The notes below the pieces were generated by a model. That model was not told the origin of the DNA. It did not search any database and saw only the letters and a list, made by a program, of their open reading frames with translations. This document shows positions 1-5,764 of a stretch of 44,517 nt of DNA, piece by piece. The stretch comes from DATGEP01 sp035310125 (lineage in GTDB: Bacteria; Chloroflexota; Ktedonobacteria; Ktedonobacterales; JADMIN01): positions 1 through 44,517 of the forward strand of contig DATGEP010000028.1 of the NCBI GenBank assembly GCA_035310125.1. The letters are read 5' to 3'. Positions within the stretch are counted from its first letter, which is position 1. Every line of letters starts with the position of its first letter. The position numbers and the translations under genes are program-made.

Positions 1-125
1 GATGGCTGTGAGAGTGGTCACTCGCGTCTGATCCGAGCAGAATGACGGATTGGGTGATGAGAACGGACGGCGAGCCGTCTCCATGAAAAAATGCCCAGCC
101 AGAATGCCGGGCGCCAGGGAGTGAG

Positions 126-173
126 GGTGGCGGCGGAGGGATTTGAACCCACGACCAAGGGCTTATGAGTCCC
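126..173. repeat. Distal attachment-site copy (tRNA-Met 3' part)
   Basis: These 48 bases match 4540-4587 without a mismatch. They cover the tRNA from the 5' strand of the anticodon stem through the anticodon loop, T arm and acceptor 3' strand, read on the minus strand. The match ends at 174, where island-specific sequence starts. Recombination presumably occurred within this block, probably near the anticodon loop, as is known for many tRNA-targeting integrases. Confidence 0.85.
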
Positions 174-609
174 TTCGCGATAACCGTTCCAGTGGGTACG
201 CCCATCGCCTGCTGCCATCACTGAGCTAGTCCCGCTTTGCGCTCTCCCTCGCTGAAGGAAGCAGCGGCTACTAATCAGTGCGGTCCTTTGCCTAACACCC
301 CGTAGTCCCTTGCTCCACCGGGCTACGGTTGGGCAGAGGCCACCACCAACAGTGTACGGCTGATCGGGCTGGCAGTCAACCCCCAGACTGGACAGGACAG
401 GCGCGGGTGTGTGGCACGGCAGGATGCACGGCACGGCCAGCAAGCAAGGTATGCCAAGCAAAGAAGCATGCCCCCAGGAACGATGTCCTGCATGGATGGG
501 AGAGAGATACTCGTGCCCTTCGCGACCCTCGTGCCCTTCGCTTGAGACGTTAGTTGTTTCGCCGCCTCTACAGTCGCAGAGGCGATAAGCTTCCAGGGAG
601 AAGCGCAAC
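174..609. other. Gene-free left end of island with tRNA-like fragments and hairpins
   Basis: I see no convincing gene here. Next to the attachment copy, on the minus strand, is a foldable 32-nt block at 177-208 (GCGAT/ATCGC outer stem, inner GGG-CGTA-CCC hairpin). It separates the tRNA 3' part from a segment at 208-228 that resembles a tRNA D-arm region. A second segment at 302-326 resembles the 5' half of the same tRNA and also forms a hairpin (CCGTAG at 300-305 with CTACGG at 323-328). These may be relics of earlier insertions at the same tRNA or a structured attachment arm. From 330 to 594 nothing stands out. A Shine-Dalgarno-like GGGAG at 595-600 serves the next gene. Confidence 0.5.
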
Positions 610-1491
610 ATGATCAAGCACAAGCTCGCAAGTCTTGGGTTAGTTGCCATAGCTGTGCTCGTAGGTATATCGAGCTTCGTTTCGACGACACAAGCCAGCG
701 CCGTTGATCGCTCTGTACCAACCGCAGTAGTTCCCATCTCTCCTACATACCAGCTTTACAACCGAGCTGGGCCATTAGTACAGATCGCTTCGGCAGGTGA
801 GTATGCGGCGGCGGGAGGCAATTTCTTTGACGTCCGCAACGTGCCGCTGAAGCTCCTGAACGTCCGCTACTTTGTTGTCACCGGCCAGCTCGTGAACGGG
901 AACTACACATATCCATATCAAGTAAAGGCTGGCAAAGGCGTCCAGGTTGGTGGTATCGAGCTAGCTTACAATCTCCAGACACACACAGAACTGATAGTTG
1001 TGGGAACGCCAACTCCAGCTTCGGGGGCGATTGTAGATCGGTTAGGCGGGCATCAACCAACAGAAAATCCATCACCTGCGTCTGTGGGTACTGGAGATGC
1101 GCCACTGCACCTCATCTGGCGTGATCCTGTAGACATCTGGGTTGTGGAGGTATTTGATATCCTTCACTGGCAGTACGATGGATACCAGGTGGACGGCATC
1201 ACCGGCATCAACGATTACGAGCACGTAGTTCCTGACGGTTGGTTCGGATACAATAAGAGCACGTTCTCGGGGTACGACTACTCCAGTGGGCACCGGCAGG
1301 ATGCTTATGACGGCACCGCTGAAACGTTCGCGAATCCGGTCTTCTGCGCTGCCGGTGGTGGCACTACCTACGTCCAGGTCAATGACAACATTGCAGCAAG
1401 GTACTATGACGGCTCAAGAAGCGCGCAGATCGATACCTTCGACTTCGGTGGCTGCTCGCTCCTGCTCAGCTCTTTCTGGAAATGGGGGTGA
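610..1491 (+). CDS. Secreted protein of unknown function
   Basis: A 293-residue protein. Residues 1-30 form a typical Sec signal: a lysine-containing start, a hydrophobic core (about 8-23) and a likely cleavage site after TQASA. The rest is a hydrophilic, aromatic- and glycine-rich extracellular-type sequence with many Tyr, Trp and Asn residues and only two cysteines (about positions 248 and 282), which could form a disulphide. I recognise no domain or catalytic motif. GGGAG about 10 nt before the ATG supports the start. It is cargo of the tRNA-Met island and transcribed away from the integrase. Confidence 0.75.
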   Translation: MIKHKLASLGLVAIAVLVGISSFVSTTQASAVDRSVPTAVVPISPTYQLYNRAGPLVQIASAGEYAAAGGNFFDVRNVPLKLLNVRYFVVTGQLVNGNYTYPYQVKAGKGVQVGGIELAYNLQTHTELIVVGTPTPASGAIVDRLGGHQPTENPSPASVGTGDAPLHLIWRDPVDIWVVEVFDILHWQYDGYQVDGITGINDYEHVVPDGWFGYNKSTFSGYDYSSGHRQDAYDGTAETFANPVFCAAGGGTTYVQVNDNIAARYYDGSRSAQIDTFDFGGCSLLLSSFWKWG

Positions 1492-1731
1492 TCGCTAGGG
1501 TTAGCGAAAGCACCCTGATGGCCAGTTCAAACGGCTCTGAGGGTAGCGCGGGGATTCCAGCCCACTGGTCGGAAGGAATGCTGGCCCTACCAGCATCCAA
1601 ACTTGTCTGAACTGACCACTAGATTGGTAAGTGTGATGCCCCGGCGGACTCGGTTGTATGCTGCTTCGTCGCCGGGGCAATATCCACATTCCAGTGTTGT
1701 ACTACGGTATCTTCCGAAAGGAGCGCACACC

Positions 1732-2208
1732 ATGACGGCACGCGGACCCAAAGAGTTGTTGTGCGGCCTGGGATCACTCGTGTTCGGCCTACTACCACTG
1801 GCTGTGGCCTATCTCCAGCCCTATAGCGAGTCCGGCGGCAACACAGGCAACACATCGTATTCGGGAATCATAATATACAACACACACTTTCATCCGGGTT
1901 TTACGCCGAATGAGCTGCCCTACATCATCGCGTTCAGCGCCCCAATTCTAGGCATCGTTATCGGCGCGTGTGTCCATAGTCTCAGTCGCGGGGCAAGCGC
2001 CCGCTTCGTCCGTTGGGTCTCGGCAGGGAGTCGCCTTCTGCTATGGGGGGCGACAGTCATCCTCGCCATTGAGGCGGTGATTGGACTGATTGATCTCCTC
2101 GGCCTACTTCTCGCTCCCAGCCTCGCGCTGGGCATTTGCGCGTCATTGCTGGCACGCGATGCTCGGTCAGGGTCCGCGCAGCCAACGATACGCTCATTTG
2201 CGGTTTAA
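1732..2208 (+). CDS. Small multi-pass membrane protein
   Basis: A 158-residue protein with about four hydrophobic segments (roughly residues 9-27, 62-80, 100-120 and 122-140) joined by short loops, and a polar Ser/Gly/Asn-rich loop between segments one and two. The reading frame extends upstream, but the ATG at 1732 is preceded by a strong AAAGGAG with good spacing, so I start there. The family is not recognised. It is cargo in the tRNA-Met island, 240 nt downstream of the secreted protein in the same direction. The stop codon is directly followed, in the same frame, by a transposase remnant. Confidence 0.7.
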   Translation: MTARGPKELLCGLGSLVFGLLPLAVAYLQPYSESGGNTGNTSYSGIIIYNTHFHPGFTPNELPYIIAFSAPILGIVIGACVHSLSRGASARFVRWVSAGSRLLLWGATVILAIEAVIGLIDLLGLLLAPSLALGICASLLARDARSGSAQPTIRSFAV

Positions 2209-2385
2209 AATATACAGGCGCTGCAAGCCGAATCCACCAAACCCATTCTCCACCTGGAGGCTGTTTATGAATTTCTGTCTGCCACCAGCGAGGCCTGGAT
2301 CTATATGAGTATGGTGCGCCTCATGCTCAAGTGTTTGGCACACGAGGAGGTGCATCCAGCCTTCCATTACCGGCGCAGCGCGTGA
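2209..2385 (+). pseudogene. Remnant of IS5-type transposase C-terminus
   Basis: The open stretch after the previous stop codon encodes, over its last 40 codons or so, a sequence of the form FLSATSEAWIYMSMVRLMLK followed by CLAH. This closely resembles the C-terminal helix of IS5-superfamily DDE transposases (typical pattern TSEAxIYLAMIRLMLRRLA). There is no start codon, no catalytic DDE region and no visible inverted repeat, so only the 3' tail survives. It shows past insertion-sequence activity within the island. The family call rests on pattern memory of this helix. Confidence 0.55.
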
Positions 2386-2391
2386 CGCCGC

Positions 2392-2607
2392 ATGGGAAGC
2401 CTTTGCGTACAGCGTTTAGGCCGGGGGACGGTTCACACGAAGCGTTCCGGGTGGGTGGTGTGGAACCTGGCCGTGGTGGGCGTTGTCAGCGTAGCCCGGC
2501 CCCTCGCATTCTGGCAGGCCCTATTGTGGACGCTCCTTCCGTTCGTGGTGATCATTCCGCTGGGGGTGGTCACAGCGATGGCAAATGATTGGAGCAAGAA
2601 CGGGTGA
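2392..2607 (+). CDS. Small two-helix membrane protein (possible)
   Basis: A 71-residue frame. After a basic N-terminus it has two clear hydrophobic stretches (about residues 22-36 and 42-61) and a short polar tail ending in a lysine. No strong Shine-Dalgarno is visible before the ATG, so the start, and perhaps the gene itself, is uncertain. A good rho-independent terminator follows 28 nt after the stop codon, which favours a real transcript end here. No family is recognised. It could be a decayed fragment of a larger membrane protein within the island. Confidence 0.4.
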   Translation: MGSLCVQRLGRGTVHTKRSGWVVWNLAVVGVVSVARPLAFWQALLWTLLPFVVIIPLGVVTAMANDWSKNG

Positions 2608-2634
2608 GGAAAGGCCCATCCCCACCAACACAAC

Positions 2635-2672
2635 GGCCCCCACCAGCGATAAGCCGGCAGGGGCCTTTTCTT
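2635..2672 (+). terminator. Rho-independent terminator
   Basis: Stem GGCCCC (2635-2640) pairs with GGGGCC (2660-2665), followed by TTTTCTTCTC. The loop may hold a further small stem. It lies between the plus-strand cargo genes and the convergent transporter gene, so it likely ends the 610-2607 transcript. Confidence 0.65.
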
Positions 2673-2708
2673 CTCTCCTACGATGACCTCGTGCGGGTTC
2701 GCCCTGGC

Positions 2709-3380
2709 TTACCGCTCCTCCTTCCGCAGTTCCTGCCCTTCCCCTTCCTTGTGCTCGCCTGCTTCACGTGCCTCTTCGAGCGCCTCGCGTGCCTCTTGCA
2801 CGAGCCAGAACAGGAACACGAACGCGGCGACATCCTCGGCCCACCACCAGTGGAACAGGGCATTCAGCACCAGGCCAACGAGCACGGTGGCTGCCATATA
2901 GCCGCAAGTGAAGGAGCTCGCCGCATCGCCGCGCAAGGCCCCGCTGTCGATGCGGGCCGCGATGCGCCGCTTCGTGATGCCCAGTCCCGGCATCACCAAC
3001 ACGGCAGCAAGGGAAACCACAATGCCCACCAGCGAACTCTCTGGCTTCTCTTGAGTGACCAAGCCAAAGATGGCCGACCCCAGCACGTAGACACATAAGA
3101 GGGCGAGCGAAACCGCCACGACCCAGGCCGCACGATGTTCGGCGCGTTCGACCCGTTCGAGTGTGCTGCCCCTGGCTTCCACCGAGAGCCGCCATAGCAG
3201 GATGCCGCCGCTGACCAGTTCGATCACGCTGTCCAAACCAAAGGCAATCAGGAGGAGACTGCCTGCCAGGACTCCCGCCCCAATGGAAACGACCGCCTCC
3301 ACCACCATCCACACGACGGTAAAGACCTCGACGCGCACACCGAGCCGGACCTGGGCCGCGTGCTGCACGGGAACACTCAT
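2709..3380 (-). CDS. CDF-like cation efflux membrane protein
   Basis: A 223-residue integral membrane protein with about six helices. The helix around residues 40-62 carries D50 and E54 in FGLDSVIELVSG, and a later helix carries RGDAASS (R150, D152), the two acidic-site patterns of short cation-diffusion-facilitator-like transporters. The C-terminus (about 196-223) is a charged Glu/Lys-rich helix instead of the usual CDF cytoplasmic metallochaperone-like domain. The metal is unknown. GGAG about 12 nt before the ATG supports the start. It is the only island cargo with a predictable role, probably metal-ion export. Confidence is high for membrane CDF-like, low for substrate. Confidence 0.7.
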   Translation of the reverse strand: MSVPVQHAAQVRLGVRVEVFTVVWMVVEAVVSIGAGVLAGSLLLIAFGLDSVIELVSGGILLWRLSVEARGSTLERVERAEHRAAWVVAVSLALLCVYVLGSAIFGLVTQEKPESSLVGIVVSLAAVLVMPGLGITKRRIAARIDSGALRGDAASSFTCGYMAATVLVGLVLNALFHWWWAEDVAAFVFLFWLVQEAREALEEAREAGEHKEGEGQELRKEER

Positions 3381-3551
3381 CCCTGGTACTCCGATCTTGA
3401 GAGAGACCTCACCAGGAAGGTGCCATATCCCTGGGCGTCTCCCAGATGATGCTCGCCGCGATGACCCATGTCAAGGTGCCAACGAAGACGGTATTTTCGG
3501 AGCATGCCTCGCCGCTCTTCTCCGATAAGAGACCGGATGGCGTCGTTCCCG

Positions 3552-4489
3552 CTACAGGTTGTCGAGCACGCTTCCACCCTGTCGCGCTGCCCGTGCCGTG
3601 AATGCGCGCAAATAACCTTCTGTCACCACCACCGAGCTATGCCCCATCAGGCGCGAGAGCTTGTACAGATCGCCCCCTTGCTCAAGATAGCGAACGGCGT
3701 AGGTGTGGCGGAAGGTGTGGGCTGAGACGCGCACCCCATTGAAATGTTGCCGGCCTACACGGTCCCGTAGGCGATACAACAGACGGTCCAGCCCTTCTGG
3801 CGTCAATGGCTGCCCACCTTTGGCGAGAAAGACGGTGGTTACGTCGTGGGGGCGGTGCGGGCGCGGTGGATGTAGCGATGCAAGAGGGAACGCGATTTCT
3901 TGCCCAGCCCCACCTCCCGGTCCTTGCGCCCCTTGCCTTTCACGAGCAGATACGCTTCATCCGCTGTGAACACGGCCCGGTCCAGAGTGAGGCCGGTTAG
4001 CTCACTGGCCCTGATGCCCGTATCCAAGAGCACCGCGAGAATGGCCCGGTCCCGCGCGACGTATTCCGGCGTTTCACCCTGGTCACACGCACCCATCAGG
4101 AGGTCTAACTGAGCGGGGGTGAAGATGGCGAGGACTTTCTGTTCGCGCTTGGGCATCGTGAGACGTTTGGTCACCTTCTCGTCAAGAAGTTCGTCACGGA
4201 CGGCCCAATTGAGAAAGGCTCGAATAGCGCGGGCGTGGCCATGCAAGGTGTGACTGTCGAGGGGCTTGCCGGTCTTGCTTGTGGCCGTCCGAGGTTCTTC
4301 GATGTAGCGACGGACGAGAGGGGCGGTAATGTCTTCCACCGCCGTAGTCCCTTGCCCTTTGGCCCAGGTGGTGAATGCGCCCAGCCGGGAACGATACCAG
4401 GCACGTGAGGCGGGGGTGTGATCTTTGGCGTACCCAAACTCGGTGAACGCGGCGTCAAGCAACATGGTGTATGTCCTTTGCTTAACCAC
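3552..4489 (-). pseudogene. Tyrosine recombinase (integrase), split by a -1 frameshift
   Basis: The N-terminal 216 codons (4489 to 3839) hold a SAM-like core-binding domain (about 5-105) and the first half of the catalytic domain with R160 in TGIRASEL and K187 in KGKGRKDREVGL. The rest continues in another frame (to 3552) with the HTFRHTYA box, the GHSSV histidine and the nucleophile tyrosine in TEGYLRAF. Restoring one C in the five-C run (3848-3852 on the plus strand) fuses both halves into one normal-length integrase (about 312 residues). It sits next to the tRNA-Met 3' end, as expected for the enzyme that inserted the island. The shift may be real decay, a sequencing error in a homopolymer, or programmed. 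Confidence 0.85.
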
Positions 4490-4539
4490 GCTGCTTACTT
4501 ACTGAGAGGAGGGGCGTCAAGCCGGAATATTTCAGGTGA

Positions 4540-4587
4540 GGTGGCGGCGGAGGGATTTGAACCCACGACCAAGGGCTTATGAGTCCC
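4540..4587. repeat. Integrase-proximal attachment-site copy
   Basis: This is the second copy of the 48-bp repeat, identical to 126-173, embedded in the intact tRNA-Met gene. The base at 4588 differs from its counterpart at 174, which marks the chromosome side of the junction. Confidence 0.85.
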
Positions 4588-4613
4588 CTGCTCTACCACT
4601 GAGCTACACCGCC
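4542..4613 (-). tRNA. tRNA-Met(CAT), elongator type
   Basis: A 72-nt cloverleaf: acceptor GGCGGTG with CGCCGCC, D arm GCTC/GAGC, anticodon loop CTCATAA and T loop TTCAAAT, with discriminator A and no encoded CCA. Two stem mismatches are visible: A31 opposite G39 below the anticodon loop, and T50 opposite T64 in the T stem. The 3' two thirds belong to the 48-bp repeat, so the integrated element now supplies them. It lies 37 nt downstream of the tRNA-fMet gene and is probably cotranscribed with it. A lysidine-modified tRNA-Ile with the same CAT anticodon is the alternative, but the body looks like elongator Met. Confidence 0.85.
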
Positions 4614-4621
4614 AGAGAGAA

Positions 4622-4651
4622 ACGCACCGGCGCGATAACGTGCCGGTGCGT
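4622..4651 (-). terminator. Perfect hairpin between the two tRNA genes
   Basis: Ten-base arms (4622-4631 and 4642-4651) pair perfectly around a 10-nt loop. On the minus strand the stem is followed by TTTCTCTC, a weak U tract. The first base of the stem overlaps the encoded CCA end of tRNA-fMet. It could partly terminate transcription after tRNA-fMet or act as a processing signal between the two tRNAs. Confidence 0.5.
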
Positions 4652-4693
4652 GGTAGCGGGGGGCGGATTCGAACCGCCGACCTCCGGGTTATG

Positions 4694-5046
4694 CGTACTA
4701 CTACAGCTTTCGCTGCCCGGTGAACCGGTTTGTAGTCTGGACTTTCCCTTCACCCTCGGCATGATCCGTTAGGGTGCCTCACATCAAGTCTCTACACGTT
4801 CTCTGGTGAATTATTCATTCTCCAGAGCTTCGCTCGGGATTACCCCGCCAGCGGCTTCCCCGAATTTGTGAGGTGTTCACACGCAGGTTTCCCCACATGC
4901 AGCCCATTGTGAAATGAGTTTCCAAGCGTCACGATAATCGGCGGATTTCGGTGTGCGCTGACGCTTGCCGGCTTCGACGAAGTGAACTTCACCGCCGTCG
5001 CCGATGAATACCACGCGGTACTCATGCAATACATTTCACGGAATTG
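4694..5046 (-). ncRNA. Group I intron (IC3-like) in tRNA-fMet
   Basis: The 353-nt intron has the conserved core in order on the minus strand: P segment AATTCGGGGAAGCC (4852-4868), Q segment AATCCCGAGCGAAGC (4827-4843), a P6-type hairpin (4801-4826), R segment GTAGAGACTTGATGTGAGG (4777-4797), a P8-type hairpin (about 4752-4776) and S segment GAAGGGAAAGTCCAGACTAC (4732-4751). A GCGAAAGC hairpin follows before the terminal G. Segment order and wording closely match cyanobacterial and plastid tRNA-Leu group I introns, which place it in subgroup IC3. It should self-splice and is required to make initiator tRNA. I did not find the P1 guide pairing with certainty. About 150 nt of extra sequence lies between the 5' splice site and the P segment. 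Confidence 0.9.
4877..5029 (-). CDS. Possible 50-residue ORF inside the tRNA-fMet intron
   Basis: A TTG-initiated frame of 50 codons fills the insertion between the 5' splice site and the conserved core. The translation contains EYRVVFIGDGGEVHFVEAGK early, then QRTPKSADYRDAW and ends in ISQWAACGETCV. The first half reads like a beta-hairpin protein with GC-rich third positions typical of neighbouring genes. No Shine-Dalgarno is seen and there is no LAGLIDADG, GIY-YIG or HNH motif. Intron ORFs in this place are often homing endonucleases, so this could be a remnant, a small new protein or chance. Confidence 0.35.
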   Translation of the reverse strand: MHEYRVVFIGDGGEVHFVEAGKRQRTPKSADYRDAWKLISQWAACGETCV

Positions 5047-5090
5047 AGCCCGACGAGCTAACCACTGCTCTACCCCGCGTCGCAAAACGA

Positions 5091-5119
5091 ATGATACATC
5101 ATCCGTGTGGCAATGTCAA
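5091..5119 (-). promoter_or_regulatory. Sigma-70-type promoter of the tRNA-fMet/tRNA-Met operon
   Basis: Minus-strand -35 TTGACA (5119-5114) and -10 TATCAT (5096-5091) are separated by exactly 17 nt. The expected start point, near 5084, is about 5 nt before the mature 5' end of tRNA-fMet. This is the best promoter match in the window and fits strong constitutive tRNA transcription. Confidence 0.85.
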
Positions 5120-5255
5120 CCGCCCCGGACGACTGTTGATGAGATGCGCCATCGTGTATGGGACGAATTGGAGCGAGCGGCTACAGTCGTGGGGTGACCC
5201 CCAGTGTGTGATGGAACCCTTGGGAGACGCGCACTCGGCGCTCGATCGTGTGGCG

Positions 5256-5264
5256 TGGTATACT
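5256..5264 (+). promoter_or_regulatory. Possible extended -10 promoter
   Basis: TGGTATACT at this place matches an extended -10 element (TG-n-TATACT). No good -35 hexamer is visible. It lies about 120 nt before the small zinc-ribbon gene and could drive it. The rest of the gap from 5120 to 5384 shows nothing else clear. Confidence 0.3.
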
Positions 5265-5384
5265 TGAGGTGACATCCGTACGCAGCGCGGCGCACCAGAG
5301 GATGTGGTTGCGGCAGTGGCGGTGGCGCGTCGAGGCGCTCCCCGACCTGTAGAGAGCTTTGTAATGCATGTACAGGAGGCACAA

Positions 5385-5594
5385 ATGCGCTGTGATGAGT
5401 GTGGTCGCCCGATGAAGAATGCCGAGCTGTGGCAGCTTGCCGGCGACCCAAATGCCCCAACGTCCAGCTCCATGCGGCAGCTCTGTTGGGAATGCCGCGA
5501 CAAGGTCGCGAAAGCGGAGGGACGCGACGCCAGTGACTCCGTCGTCGTGCAGGCTGCCGAGATTGCGCGTCAACACGACGCTCCCCAGGTTTGA
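5385..5594 (+). CDS. Small zinc-ribbon protein
   Basis: A 69-residue protein with CDEC at residues 3-6 and CWEC in the middle, a likely four-cysteine zinc-binding knuckle, followed by a charged helical tail. The frame is open further upstream, but the ATG at 5385 has an AGGAGG eight nucleotides before it and starts right at the zinc motif. It precedes a two-component operon in the same direction by 170 nt. No function can be assigned. Similar short CxxC proteins often act in nucleic-acid or protein contacts. Confidence 0.65.
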   Translation: MRCDECGRPMKNAELWQLAGDPNAPTSSSMRQLCWECRDKVAKAEGRDASDSVVVQAAEIARQHDAPQV

Positions 5595-5764
5595 CGGCAT
5601 GACGTATGTTTGGCCGCCCGCGACCCTTGGCCGGGCGGCCATTCCTTTTCTGCTGGGGGATGTGCGAGCGCATAACTCATGTGTCGCGCTCATTCGCGCG
5701 CGTAGCGGGCCGCCGCGCGATGGCAGTACAATATGAGGAGAGGCTTGAACCCAAGGTGGACCGA

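Larger units (their letters stand above)
126..4587. mobile_element. Integrated element in a tRNA-Met gene
   Basis: A 48-bp perfect direct repeat (126-173 and 4540-4587) bounds this segment. The right copy is part of the intact tRNA-Met(CAT) gene and the left copy is its detached 3' part. A tyrosine recombinase gene (3552-4489) lies right beside the 3' end of the intact tRNA, the usual layout of tRNA-targeting genomic islands, where the incoming element restores the tRNA 3' half and displaces the original copy to the far end. Cargo: a secreted protein, two membrane proteins, an IS remnant and a CDF-like transporter. No replication, conjugation or capsid gene is seen. The frameshifted integrase suggests it may no longer move by itself. 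Confidence 0.85.
4651..5079 (-). tRNA. Initiator tRNA-fMet(CAT) interrupted by a group I intron
   Basis: The 5' exon (5079-5047) gives acceptor CGCGGGG, the D arm and TCGGG-CT. The 3' exon (4693-4651) gives CATAA-CCCGG, the variable loop, a T arm with TTCGAAT, CCCCGCT, A and an encoded CCA. Joined, they form a 76-nt initiator tRNA with the three hallmark G-C pairs flanking the loop (GGG-CTCATAA-CCC) and an unpaired position 1-72 (C opposite U). The interruption falls between U33 and C34, the first anticodon base, and the 5' exon ends in U while the intron ends in G, as group I splicing requires. Cyanobacterial tRNA-fMet genes are known to carry group I introns. A consensus promoter lies just upstream. 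Confidence 0.92.

Noticed and set aside
174..330. Idea that the left attachment region is a functional tRNA with a short group I intron
   Set aside because: There is no P, Q, R or S core and the tRNA-like 5' fragment cannot pair with the acceptor 3' strand; it is kept only as a structural finding.
18..737. 239-codon minus-strand frame covering the left attachment site
   Set aside because: It runs through the tRNA 3' copy and the opposite strand of the secreted-protein start, has no ribosome site and a low-complexity translation.
4840..5085. 81-codon minus-strand frame across the tRNA-fMet gene
   Set aside because: It begins in the tRNA 5' exon and runs into the intron core in a frame unrelated to the more protein-like intron frame; it is a by-product of the RNA genes.
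5091..5503. Overlapping minus-strand frames opposite the zinc-ribbon gene
   Set aside because: They are antisense to the small zinc-ribbon gene and to the tRNA promoter region, without ribosome sites.
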